Shown: positions 47,008-59,169, counted from the first letter of the stretch. The stretch: 64,000 bases of DNA from Anaspis maculata (GCA_949128115.1 OX421965.1:32297681-32361680); one strand, 5' to 3'. Made by a program: numbers and translations. The notes: generated by a model not told the origin, from the letters alone.

Positions 47008-49759
47008 AAGGAATAACGTATACGATTGTGGACATGATGGAATTCTGGACGACAATTCTGTAACTCTCATAAAAAAGAGGCTAAAGCCCTGATCAAAGCA
47101 ATTTTTATTGTTCTCACATTGAGAAAAATAACCATCGGACACCTTGAGACCTACGTTCTAGTACGATCATAAGTCAAAAGTTAATTTTTTTGACAGTGGT
47201 GTAACTGACATGTCCCAAATTCTGAGTCGGCAACCTTAGATACTATGACCACTTATAATGAATTTCACGGCTTTCTGCATTATAGCAAGCTATGAAAATA
47301 ATGAGTTGCGTTGTTACGAATGACACGTTGACGACTTGTTGGCAGCTAGTTGTCCTCATGTGCAATAACCAAAGTGACATTGTTACCGTCTCGGGGACTC
47401 ATGTACGCAAAAGTAGAAATTTTCGAGAATATGCGAAGAATCGTTAGTTTTCTTTAAGTGATTTGCAGCGTGGACGATTAGGGACATTGTCTTCACTGGT
47501 TGGTGAGGCTTCACCAAGGCTATTGGGTTTTTGCCGGCCATTAAGAAAATTATGCCGAAAGTCCGTGATGCCGTAAAGAAATGGAATGTAAGAAGGGAAA
47601 ACCCATTGTCCAAGAGAAAACTTATCTTTTAGATTGACAATATGGATAGAAGGTCAATAATTTATGGAGTTGAACTGTACGGAGACAAGACAATTTGGAC
47701 GTGAGTAGGTAGGTACACTGTGTTGACTGCCAGCATGTGTCTTCATACCTTGCTTGCTGTTGCAGTTGGAATAATAGGTAGAGCTAGAGCTAAAGTAGGT
47801 ACCTAGTATTCACTCCAGTGATGGGCATCAGAAGATGTAGCTTTTAGGGCGGTGAGCCTTTTCATACGAGTAGTATCCTGCCGATCTTCGACATCATTCA
47901 TTAGCAGCCCCCAAAAACCTAACAACTTTGGCGGAGACCCACCAACCAGTTGAGACAATGTCCCTTATCGTCCACACTGCAAAGCACCCCAAAGAAACTC
48001 ACGACTCCTGGCATAATGTTCAAAAGCTTTCACTTTCGCGTGCATGATACCGTGACAAGGTGACAAGGTGCACATCAAAAATTGCACGTGTCGACAACTG
48101 ATGGCTGGCATCCCATTGTCAATGTATCATTCGTACCAACACAACACATTTTTTCCATAGCTTACTCTAATGCAGAAAGCCGTGAAACTGATTACATGCG
48201 AGCAACCCTTGCCAGCAGAATGGGTTCCGTAATAGCGTTGAGTGAAAATATAAAAAGAGGCGCCATCGTTATCTTTTGGGGTAGGCTGGCATATGACGCC
48301 CCACTACATGCGACTTTTCAAACCAGCTTTGCAGCGGATTGTCTTTTTAAATAATAGCGAAGCTCTGCAAGGACTTTGTTCTGGGGACAGTTTGCTCTTT
48401 ATTTAAAAAAATATTCCCGAATAAAGCCGCAGTTCTCACTTTACCACGTGGGTCGTAGCAAATGAAAACCTTGTCAAAACTATCGTTATTGTCAGAAATG
48501 TCACCGGTGGCGGCTCTTACAATTTTTCACTCAACGGTAGTAGGTGGGTACAGTATGGGCACTCACATACATATCCTTCAAACGCAAACGTTGGACCACT
48601 GTGAAGTTGATGTTGAGGACTTTGGCAAACCTGTTACTAGGACTGGGGTCCACAGTGAAAGAGAGAGATCCAATATCCGGACGACATGGTGAAATCATCT
48701 CGATTCTTTCTAATGTAGCAGCTCGGGTGAGACGCTAAGAATAAAAGTACGACAGTTGTTGCAAAAAACTATTGATCGGTAGATACATTTTGCTTGAAAA
48801 TATTGATTTTTACCTGCCTTGAAAAAGCGCTGTCAAACGTTAAAAATGCAATAAAAATCACTTTGGAAATATAAGTGATCATTTTTGCGAAATTAAGCAA
48901 GCCCAGTGCTAATTTCTGAATTTGTATTGAAACTGATGATGAGGGACTGGACAATATGAGATTCTAATCGAAATGTGGATGAATTACACGTTATAAAAGC
49001 ACCATTATTACTGAAATAAAGCTATTCAGATTATCCCCGAGATTATCTAGTGAAATTTAACCTTGTTTTACAAAAAAACAATTTACATGGTCCCTTTCAG
49101 AAGCTGTTATAATTATGATTGTATCTACTGGGTGATCATTTGAATATTATTCACTGTAACAGAGCTGGGGAAAATACTTCTTCAAAATTATTTGTACAAT
49201 AAATACTTCTTATTTCCTGGTCAAAATAATATCAAAATAAATATTATCTCTGAAGTTGTATTTGTGAATATTTGAGTACGAGGGGGAGTTTGAGTACTTT
49301 CGTTATTTAAATACTTTTTCATTCAAATAATGAGAGAATATTCAAACATTCAAAAGTATCTGTCTCCAAAGTATTCACTAAACTACTTTGAATGTATACC
49401 TATTCGATTACTTTGAAAAAATTCAATATCCGAAGTTTAATACTTGGGTTATTTGAATACATTCAAAATCATTTAAATAGATTGACTACGAGATTCACTA
49501 TAAGGTAAACAGGGTGAGTCATTGATATTAGAAAGCTCAAATACACCTATACGCCATTGATGATATCGAAATGAACCAAACGACACTGCAAACGGAAGGT
49601 AAAAAAGCAGTTTGTAACATTATTTTGCCCTACACAGGTGTCCCATTCTTGCAGAGCAGTTTTTAAACCAGTTTTTACTCCTCATATTTTTTTTCAAAAA
49701 ATGAGGTTATCGCAAAAAAATAGGATAAAAAAAATGTATCTCGTTTTTGGACTACCCGC
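47008..49759. other. No supported gene; AT-rich
   Basis: 49130-49500 is low-complexity TTCAAA/TATTTG sequence. A CAGGGTGAGTC element-like end at 49510 lacks both a TA and a partner. Open frames up to 90 codons show no domain. Confidence 0.5.
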
Positions 49760-51015
49760 TTGCTAAAACGTCAAGATCTGTCAAAAAAAAATTCATGTCA
49801 GTTTGTCTGTCAGTGTTGTAAGTCTGTGTAGGGTTTTTTTGATCCCCCGATTTATTTTTAAACCGTCTGAGCGATTGCGACCAAATTACCATGTCATGGC
49901 CTATTGTACCCATGCGAAAGTACCAAATGTTTATGGTAGAAAATTGAAAATGAGATTTTCAACGTGATCTGTCAGCGAGAAAAGTCACTGTCAACGAGTG
50001 ACAGAAAATTTTGACGCAGCGATTTCGATTTTTGATAGCTCATTTTAAAGCCCTTGGAGAATTCTATTTAAAACATGTGAAAGTTGTGACTAGGCCTGGG
50101 CGATTAATCGATTGAATTCGATTCACCCAAGAGTAGTCCAGTCACTATGTCTTTCTACTACGGAAAAAATAGTAGAGGGTTGAAATTTTGTACACACGTT
50201 CCTCTGATGGTCATAAATGAGCTATAAAAAGTCCCCTGAAATACGAGCTTAGGAACCTATGATAATGGCCATCAAGTGTTAAAAACTCGTTTCTTCAGCG
50301 AAGAAGTCCTTGTCTTGACTCAAGATTTTTCTTTTTGCAATGAATGATTTCACATGACCATCTCAACAATAGCCATATACGATTTCATTATTTGCATAGG
50401 AGGCGGATCCAAGATGGCGGCCAAAAAAAAAACAGTTGACTATCTTTTTCAGTAAATAATAGATCCAGACATTGAATGATGATCATATTTTATTTCTTGC
50501 ATGATTTTCAATAAAAAACTCATGCTATACCCTCAATTGATTTATTGAGAAAAAAAGGATCAAAAGGAGCCTGATTGATTTTTTCTGATTCGATTTTTTG
50601 ATTCGATTATTTTACCGGATCGATTTTTTCGATAAAATTTTTTGACGAATCGATTTTTTTCGATTCGAATAGATCCGATTCTTCACCGAATCGATTCATT
50701 ATGGAAAAAAAAGATTAATCGGTGAGAATCGATTTTTTTTTTGCGAATCGATTTTTGATTCGGCAAATCGCCCAGGCCTAGAAGTTGTGATATATCTATC
50801 ATCTGTCAAAAGTTATAAGTTGTCGAAACAAAATTTTTGACGTTTGATAACTCGAGAAGAACCGAATGGATTCCAACCAAATTTGGTCTGCAGCAAAAGT
50901 ACTCACCAAGGGTACCACAACATAGTTAAATAAGAACGACCGTTTTTTCGTATCTTTTCCGAATCTTTGTGAAAATTTTATAGATTTTGATGAATTTTCG
51001 TACATGAATGATCTA
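49760..51015 (+). repeat. Dispersed repeat R1, copy interrupted by hAT-like element
   Basis: 49760-50089 and 50791-51015 together parallel 54360-54790. Shared parts include AAAGCCCTTGGAGAATTCTA-like sequence, AAAACATG, ATCTGTCAAAAG and TATAAG.TGTCGAA. The interruption is the element at 50090-50781. Recurrent CTGTCA(T/G)(C/T)TGTCAAA words link it to 35.6-35.8 kb. Confidence 0.7.
50090..50781. mobile_element. hAT-like non-autonomous element, 692 bp, perfect TIR and TSD
   Basis: CTAGGCCTGGGCGATT at 50090-50105 is exactly complementary to AATCGCCCAGGCCTAG at 50766-50781. AAGTTGTGA directly precedes (50081-50089) and directly follows (50782-50790) it, a 9-bp direct repeat (8 bp would be usual for hAT). 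The right third (50575-50765) is packed with both orientations of GAATCGATTTTT/AATCGAT subterminal motifs, plausible transposase-binding repeats. There is no coding capacity. The unoccupied counterpart is at ~54548 in the R1 copy (AATTATGACACATCTGTC). Confidence 0.92.
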
Positions 51016-51819
51016 GCACATGTATACAAGGTGTCCCGAAATTAGGCCGCAATATTTCGCCTGCGTGTTCTACGTCCAAAAATAGGAAGAATTATTCCAA
51101 ACAACATGGCTCTAAAAATGCTTCCTAAGGGAGCTACAGCGCCTTATAGGTGGAAACCGGTAGAAGGTTTTTTCTACATACCTCCGAAACTAGCCAAGAT
51201 AAAATAACGCAATTTTGTGTAACGTCGACATGTTCGACTGCCAACCTGATGTTGTGAACAGTATTGCCAAATTTCTATGAGGAGTGCCCCAAAAAGAGGG
51301 GGTGTGGGGTAAATGTAACCATAACTTTTTTGTGCATGACTTTATTCAAATTTTGACAAGAGAACTTGAATAGACAGAGCCTTCTGCATAAAAAAGGCTC
51401 TCTTGTTTCATTTCGATAGGACGCACCGTTCTCGAGATAAATCACTTCAAAGGAAACGTTGCCTGAAATTCCCCGAAATAAAGCTGAATACTCGAGTGCC
51501 GCAATCAGACGCAATATCCCAACAGTGCGTTCTAGGACTAAAAAAAGGAAGAGCTTTTCAACAAACCCAGGTCATAAATGCGTCCTGAGGGAGCTAGAGC
51601 CCCCTAAACAAAGAAACGTGGCCTGAATATCTCCGTAACTTGCCGAGATCAAATCACGAAATTTGGTATGGAGTCGTGGTGTTAAGGGCTCGAGCTGAAT
51701 CTTTCAACACGATTCCCAAATTTTCATCAGGGGCGTCCAAAGGAGGGGAGCCTTGGAGTAATTATTTTTAGCAAATTGTGAGAACCTTTATGATGTACTT
51801 TGGTGAAAAAGAAATTTAT

Positions 51820-52939
51820 TTAAAAAGTTTTCAGTAATTGTTCGAACAAATTTCCGTTTTGTTCAATGCAAAGAACCGATCGTCGCCTGATTGCCCGGAA
51901 AGAACGCAAAATTTCGAACGGTTGCTTCCGAATTTCGTTGATGGCTAGATTGATTCTTTGCTGCAGAACCTCTCGAGAATTGACTTCAACGGCATAGACG
52001 AGGTCCTTCATTCGTCCCCAACAATAATAGTCGAGGGGATTTAGGTCGGGTGATCGAGGTGGCCAGGGTGTGGGACCACCTCTCTCTATCCACCTCCCAG
52101 GAAACCATTCATCAAGCCATTTTCTGATATTACGTCCGTAATGAGCAGGGGCTCCGTCATGCTAAAAGTACATCGCTAAACGGGTGTTCAGTGGTACATC
52201 GTCCAGTAGATCATCTATAGCTGGTTCTGTAGGAAGTTTAGATAACTTTGTGAATTCAGAGGTGGTGGAAGCTCAGTTGGACCAGTTAATTGATCTCCGA
52301 CAATGCCGGCTCATAAATTGATGGCAAATCTCTCTTGGAAATAAGTGCGGCGTATCACGTGCGGATTTTGGTCTGATTAAAAGTGGTTATTATGGATATT
52401 AAATGTGCCGTCTCTTGTGAACATGCATTCATCGCTCCACAAAATGTTTGGGACAATGTTTGGATGGTCGACAATCCACTGACAAAAATGCACCCTCGGA
52501 AGAAAATCTCCTTGTTTCAGATGCTGGACCCGTTGAAATTGGTATGCATGGAGGTTCTGTCTCCTCACTGTTCTCCCTACCTAAAAAGAAAATTTGTGAT
52601 CATAAGAATTGTTGCATAGGGGGCCTGAATTGTAACTACTATTGTCCGAGGTACATTGGCAATTCTGGCAGCGGTCTGAATGCTTCTTCGGGGATCTTCT
52701 TCGAAGAGATTTAAGATGTTTCCTACATCATGACCATCTGGCCTGCCTTGTCCTCGAGCTCTCCGGAAAGTACCGTTATCCACTAGGTTCCTGTGAACGC
52801 TTACAAACATCCCACGATCCGGTACTCGGCGTTAAGGAAAACGCCTGCGGTACTCTTGAACTGCAGCCAACGCACTTCCGTTGCAGAACCCATAAATAAA
52901 ATGAATATCTGCAAGTTCTCGATGAGTATACCCTTCCAT
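51820..52939 (-). pseudogene. DUF4817/DDE_3 transposase pseudogene (IS630-Tc1-mariner, DD41D)
   Basis: Reading minus from ATG at 52939, the N-terminus (EGYTHRELADIHFIYGFCNG, then SALAAVQEYRRRFP) is the insect DUF4817 helix-turn-helix. An in-frame TAA follows at 52834-52832. RRVPDRGMFVSVHRNLVDNG and a linker continue to ~52577. After frame changes near 52570 and 52220, the DDE region is recognisable. It has FCQWIVDHPNIVPNILWSDE (first Asp), HDGAPAHYGRNIRKWLDEWF (second Asp, preceded by TAG where relatives have Gln) and WPPRSPDLNPLDYYCWGRMK (third Asp). Forty-one residues separate the last two Asp, as in the DD41D group. The frame ends at 51820. At least five stops and two frameshifts make it non-functional. 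Total span ~373 codons, full length for the family. Confidence 0.9.
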
Positions 52940-53205
52940 TTTCAATTACAGAATTTAGCCTTCTAGTGAAAGAGTCGACCTGACCTCAACTGGTAGGTCA
53001 AAAACCGTAGAACGCAAAAGAAAGAACTTATCAGGTTGTTTTTAAGTAGGCAACTGTTTTACTTTTTCACATCAGTCATGTCAGAAAAAGGACAAAATTG
53101 CTCGATGCAAGAACCGATCGTTTTTTTTTTTTTCAAAATAGTAATTGGCTGATATTCTGTAATTGGAAATGGAACGGTATACTCATCGAGAACTTGCAGA
53201 TAATT
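52891..53205. repeat. Inverted duplication of the transposase 5' end
   Basis: 52891-52942 (minus: gene start) and 53153-53205 (plus) share ~50 bp around ATGGAA.GGTATACTCATCG and AGAACTTGCAGATA as inverted copies ~210 bp apart. In the plus copy the frame runs out into unrelated sequence after ELAD. Confidence 0.85.
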
Positions 53206-53904
53206 CATATTCACCACCTCTTAACACCACGACTCCTTACCACTCCTATCGTCATTTGATATCGGCAAGTTACGGAGATATTCAGGCCACGTTCCTTTTT
53301 TTAGGGGGCTCTAGCTCCCTCAGAACGCGTTTATGACCCGGGTTTGTTAAAAAGTTCTTCCTATTTTTAGTCCTAGAACGCACTGTTGGGATATTGCGTC
53401 TGATTGCGGCACTCGAGTATTCAGCTGTATTTCGGGGAATTTCAGGCAACGTTTCCTTTGAAGTGATTTATCTCGAGAACGGTGCGTCCTATCGAAATGA
53501 GACAGGAGGACCTTTTTTATGCAGAAGGCTCTGTCCATTCAAGTTCTCTTGTCAAATTTCAATAAAGTCATGCACGGAAATGTTAGGGTTACATTTACCC
53601 CACACCCCCTCTCTTTGGGACACTCCTCATAGAAATTTGGCAATACTGTTCACAACATCAGGTTGGCAGTCAAACATGTCGACGTCACACCAAATTGCGT
53701 TATTTTATCTCGGCTAGTTCCGGAGATATGTGGAAAAAACCTTCTACCGGTTTCCACCTTGAGGGCGCTGTAGCTTCCTTAGGAAGCATTTTTAGAGCCA
53801 TGTTGTTTGGAACATTTCTTCCTATTTTTGGACGTAGAACACGCAGGCGAAATATTGCGGCCTAATTTCGGGACACCCTGTATACAAGATTTCATTATTT
53901 CTTG

Positions 53905-54345
53905 TATCTCGCTGCGGCCTGAAATTTTCACGTCATTTCATAGAAATGTGAGTATTTCCGACAATTTTTTTTTCAGTTTTGCCGACCGCCATTGCGTGAT
54001 GTCAACAAAATCTTGAGCAAACGTTCCACCCGTCAGATACAGATCATAATCAAGAGACTCATTGAAAAGTCTTCAAAACATCAATCAACCTCAAAAGACG
54101 TTTCGTTCTTCAGATATGATTTTTTGCAAATCAACGGTGAATTTTGTATTGTAAATTTTTTGATACATTTTCGTTTTATTTTGTATCTCCGGAAATATTT
54201 GACTCATGCTGATGTAACTCAGTATAGAGGTAGAAGCCTTGGGAAAGAATGTTTGGTTCAGTAAAAGTTGATTCTAGTTGATCACAGCTGCCACAATTGC
54301 GAAAACTAGTATCCAAGATAATGATTTCACTTGATAATTTGAAGT
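53905..54345 (-). repeat. Dispersed repeat R2, copy 2 (rearranged)
   Basis: 54030-54345 reversed matches 18770-19060. 53905-53990 matches ~19085-19160 in direct orientation. It starts immediately outside the right end of the 2.85-kb element. Confidence 0.55.
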
Positions 54346-54359
54346 TTTTCTTGTCTCTC

Positions 54360-54790
54360 ACTTTTTAACCATCGGACCAATTATGACAAAATTTGGTGGT
54401 CAATGGTGGAATGGTGTAAATGAAATCTTCACTGTGACCTGTCAGATGGAAATGTCACTGTCAAAGAGACAGGAAATTTCGATGTAACGATTTTGACATT
54501 TCGCAGCTGTTTTTAAAGCTCTTTAAAAACTCTACTCAAAACATGCAGGAATTATGACACATCTGTCATCTGTCAAAAGCTATAAGCTGTCGAAGTCAAA
54601 ACTTTGACGTTCAATAACTCAACAAGTACTGAACATAGCTTTCAATAAAATTCAGTCAGTTATTGCTTGTAGGTACATCAAAACTAATAAATTATTTGAA
54701 ACAGATCTTCACGTTTTAGCAAACAAAAAACCTAAAAATGCAAAAAAAAGTGAAAACAAATTTGCTATACCTTTCATCTGCGATGAGCGG
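54360..54790 (+). repeat. Dispersed repeat R1, uninterrupted copy
   Basis: Parallel to 49760-51015 without the hAT-like insertion. It holds CTGTCAGATGGAAATGTCAC, AAACATGCAG, ATCTGTCATCTGTCAAAAGC and TTTGACGTTCAATAACTC. Confidence 0.7.
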
Positions 54791-56988
54791 TAACACGAGA
54801 AAAATCGTGACAATTTCTACCAATCAATAAGTGAGATTTCGTTGAACATAATTACTATACTTGAATGATATATTGTTATATGATCATCCTGAACAGGAAC
54901 TTGATATCCGTTTATAGACCTGTGCAAATCAGTACTATTAAACCGTCCGCCTATCTATTAATTTTGCACACAAAAAAAAACCAGGTTCAATAAACGCATT
55001 AGATAGGTATTCGACACAATAATTATCAAAATTGGCCAACAATGTGCATATTAGCTTGCGTTGCATAATGATTTATTGCGGTCTCATCTGAAGAAGAAAA
55101 AAAAAGAACTTTCATCAGATATTGAATGAAATCATATGCCGTGTTGCATTGCCGGAAAATTTGTGGTTCCTCTCTCAGAAAGGAGCGGAATTAGAAAGTG
55201 TTTAGGGTGTTAACTCCCATCGTGTGTGTGTGTGCATATTTGATAATAATATAGCTATCGCAAACAATAACATTAATTTTATTATTTGTTGCGACAGCAT
55301 TATAAAAGAAATTGGACGTTTAATATCAAGGTATACCTATAATACGTTCCAGCATCTATTATTTCAAAACCAATAAATAATGACATTCGGATGAAATACA
55401 ATAGGTGTTTTTTCTCGAAGATGATACATGAATATCTTTGTGTATTACCTAAGTGGCTCTTATAAAATGTAGATGTTTACAAAATTAACAAGTAGGTACT
55501 GACCTCTACAATTATTTTATAAAAATATACAAGCGGGAAAATTCGTGATTGCTTTTTTCTAGTCTTTCGTAATCTAGAGACATGAAACATTTTGATTGCT
55601 AGTAGGTAAGTTTAATAGTAGTAATTTAAGCTCAGAATTAAATATTTAACCCCAATTTATTTCCGTATAAGGAGAGTTATCCGATAATTCTAATATAAAA
55701 TATAGGTAGGTACCTAGTCATTTTTAGATCAATACTACCCACAATTATTTTTTTATTTGAGCATCGTTTTGAACGAGAAAATACTTTGCCCAAAAGAATT
55801 TCCGCAAAAAAGCTCGATTGCTATGATGAGCGTCCGCAAAAGTTCAGGAAGCAATTATCACGCCAGGGATATTATCGCACTCCGAGAGTATAAGTACTTC
55901 AATTTAAAAGACACGTTCCATTTAATAAAATTATATGAATCAAAATAGACACTTCGCAATAACTGACACGGCCAATAAATACACAGTTTATGAAATAAAT
56001 TCACTGGTATAGTCTATACACGTATAGGTACTATACCTATATTTATACCACTTATTAGTTATTGCTTGTATTTCATAAGGTAAAACACTAATTACAGTCA
56101 TTACACACATGTTATAATAATTATTCAAACATGATTCCATAAAAGTTCACCAGGATATTATCAAATGATATAAAACAATCAACTGCTTTGATCACTGGGT
56201 TTGATTTAGATTCTTTCCATTACATATGATTGTATCGGCACCATGGGTGGTTTGCTCACTGGGTAAGTATGTAGCTCCCAGTGCAGATAAAAGCTAGGTA
56301 ATTTGCAAATTAATATTGTATTTGAAGGATTCTTAGGCTTGATATCTCGATGATTAATGAATCAGTGATCCATTTGAACCAACGATATGTGTAAATACTA
56401 TAATAAAATAATTATAATTGGTTGACAAGATATGGATGATACAGGCTGGAAAGAGTTATCGACTAGCTTATTTGATTTACAGTCTGTAATCGGAAGATCG
56501 ACGGAAAAGCACAGCTTGAGAGGCAGACAGGTGATCCATCATAGTCGATTCCTCGGTCGAACCGGACACAATCAGAACACAAATCTGGTCACTTGAGAAA
56601 ATATGAAAAGGATCTCGACAAGGACTTTCGAACAAGATTTTTTTTCTCGTCGGATTTCATTATTCAGGAAGCGCCTTCAGGTATGCTCTAAAAGAAGAGA
56701 AGCTTCGTCCTTATAAAAAAAGCACTAATTTTGACATGGAAAAGCTCTTAAGTATCGATACACTCCTTGCAATAAAAATTCACCAGATCGTTCAGCAACG
56801 TAACTAACAATTAATAACGAAAGGTCGGTAATTAACAGTTTTATTGACCGGCGCCTAAAGACAGTAGCAGCAGCAATATAAATTGTTACATCATGTTCAG
56901 ACAGCTATAATAAAAAATTTAAATCCATCAGTATGATACCTGCTAGAGGTATCTTACGCAGCTTTCCGAAAGCTCAGGAATATTATTG
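54791..56988. other. AT-rich, no supported feature
   Basis: No open frame above 65 codons and no inverted or tandem structure beyond short ATAGGTA words. Together with 15.3-18.7 kb it is the least repetitive part of the window. Confidence 0.5.
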
Positions 56989-59012
56989 TCCGGACGTTAA
57001 GGGGAAAAAATTAGGGGTACCTTGCACTTTTATACCAAGCATTGTCACTTTGCATGCCTGTTACTGAGACCAGCCTGGACCAATCTGGATGTGGGGACAT
57101 CCGCGCAAATCGTGCAGAGACTTTATACAGGGTGAAGTAGAGAAAATTTGATGGAAATTCGTAAATCTTGAACCATAACCGATAGACGTATGTTAATCAG
57201 GATATTGATGACGGATTTTATTCTCATGAAGATGCTGTAAACAGTTTTGAAATATCTGGAGTCGTTTCCGAAATACGCTGGAAGAAGTTGAACTTCTTTG
57301 TTTTTTTCATTTTTCCAATAAATCAGTAATTTTTGGAGATATCGAGCTGCAACTTGATATTCCGTCGAATAATCATATTTTCAATAAAACGCGATGTGGG
57401 GGTATCGATGAAGTCTGCTAGATTCGAAACTAAGATCTTCAACTTTTTTTTCCATCGTGAGCGCTATCTTCAAAATGTCCTTCGTGGAATTGTTGAAAAA
57501 ACAACAGGTGACGACTTTGTTGGACACACACAATCGTTTCATAATGAAAAAATAGGCCCTGAATTGCGCCAGTGAAGTTTCTTCGCCGAAGAAACGTTAT
57601 CAAGTTCATTTTTCTTGATTTCTCTTTACTTACGTGACAGTCACGACCAAGTGGATCTTTGGATCGATGACATGTTTGTGATATTATAATCCCCATCATC
57701 TTGTGAAGCGAGTCACTTGATTTTGTCATCACCAGCAGAGTGGTGTTCTTTTGGCAAACAGTTGAACAAAAAGTTTGCTTCGATTTTTGTGAAAAAGGCA
57801 AAAACGGCAGAGTTACGTCCTCCTCTCAAACCCGATTGAAGAATATCTGTTACCAAAAATGCTTTCGATTGATACTGAAAGGGTTCGGAGGAATGGTGTT
57901 CTCTAGTTTGAAGCTAAACCAAAATGGGTTGTTTCATTCTAGTTCTGCAGGAGAGACGTCAAAAATGTAGCTACAGCTACAGCTCAGCTTTGAAGCGTTT
58001 CTGGCCATATTCAACAAAAAAAGGTTCAAAGATAAGCTGTAGCGACATTTTTGACGTCCCTCCTGCTTAACTAGGATGGAACTATCCGTTTCGGTTTGGC
58101 TTCAAACTACAGAACACATTTCTCCGAACTCTGTTAGTATCAATTGGAAGCATTTCTGGTAACAGATTTCTTTCAATCGGGTTTGACAGAAGGACGTGAC
58201 CCTGCTGTTTTTGCCTTTTTCACAAAAATCGAAGCAAATATTCCGTTCAACTGTTTGCCAAAAGAACACCATCCGGCTGATTATAACGAAATTTAGTGAC
58301 TGGCTTCACAAAATAATGTGGATTATAATATTGCAAATATGTCATCGATCCAAAATTCCATTCGGTCATGACTGTCACGTAAGTGGAGAGAAATCAAGAA
58401 AAACGAACTTGGTAACGGTTTCTGCGGCAAAGAGGTCATTGGCGCAATTCAGGACCTGGGTTTCCATAATGAAACGATCGTGCGTGTATGTCCAACAAAG
58501 TCGTCACTTGATGTTTTTTCAGCAATTCCACGAAGGGCAATTTGAAGATGGCGCTCACGATGGAAAAAAGTTGAAGATCTTAATTTCGAATCTAGCAGGC
58601 TTTATCGATGTCCCCACATCGCGTTTTATTGAAAACATGATTGTTAGGCAGAATATCAAGTTGCAGCTCGATATCTCCAAAAACAACTAATTTATTCAAA
58701 AAAGAAAAAAATAAGAAGTTCCACTTCATTCAGCGTATTTGGGAAACGCCTCAAGATATTCAAAATTGTTTGCAGCACATTCATGAGCATGAAATCCTTC
58801 ATCAATATCCTGATTTACATAAGTCTATCGGTTATGGTTCAAGATTTACGATTTTTCAACAGTTTCTTTCTACTTCACCCTGTATAAAGTGTCTGCACGA
58901 TTTGCGCCGATGTCCCCACATCCAGATTGGTCCAGGGTGGTCTCAGTAACAAGCATGCAAAGTGACAATGCTTGGTATAAAAGTGCAAGGTATTTCCCAC
59001 TAACGTCCGGAC
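56989..59012. repeat. 2.0-kb palindrome extending past CAGGGTG ends
   Basis: The outer limits GTCCGGACGTTA (56989) and TAACGTCCGGAC (59012) are complementary. Symmetry continues through TTTTATACCAAGCATTGTCA/TGACAATGCTTGGTATAAAA and CCAATCTGGATGTGGGGACA/TGTCCCCACATCCAGATTGG to the inner element. About 135 bp of flank on each side is part of the same palindrome. Confidence 0.92.
57128..58882. mobile_element. CAGGGTG-family palindromic element, 1.76 kb
   Basis: Ends CAGGGTGAAGTAGA (57128) and TCTACTTCACCCTG (58882, one extra base between), with TA outside. The arms are ~0.87 kb and the axis is ~58000, within GAAGCGTTTCTGGCC. Mirrored open frames occur at 57439-57801 (-, 120 codons) and 58196-58690 (+, 164 codons), sharing QQFHEG.FED.AHDGKK. 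They contain no transposase motif and exist in both arms because the arms are copies. Confidence 0.88.
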
Positions 59013-59169
59013 TATTACTGGGTATTTCAACAGAAAGCAATCACCAAGATTTTCAAATACAAAACTGAAAATATATAAAATATTATTACTAGTAATATAA
59101 TAGGTGAATAATAGTATGGAAATAGGTATACTATTCAATTATTCAATCATCCACCGTATCCTCTCAGCG

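Larger units (their letters stand above)
51027..53880. mobile_element. CAGGGTG-family long-TIR element with transposase remnant, 2.85 kb
   Basis: The left end CAAGGTGTCCCGAAATTAGG (51027) and right end CCTAATTTCGGGACACCCTG (53880) start inverted arms of ~680 bp, with TA outside. The arms reach ~51700 on the left and ~53216 on the right. The unpaired centre holds a broken transposase on the minus strand. A second, inverted copy of the gene's first ~50 bp (53153-53205, ATGGAACGGTATACTCATCG) lies ~210 bp away from the original start. This is the only member of the family here with a recognisable transposase. Confidence 0.9.

Noticed and set aside
46779..47063. 94-codon open frame over the hairpin at 46.9 kb
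   Set aside because: Half of it is the inverted repeat itself, so similarity between its parts is structural, not coding.
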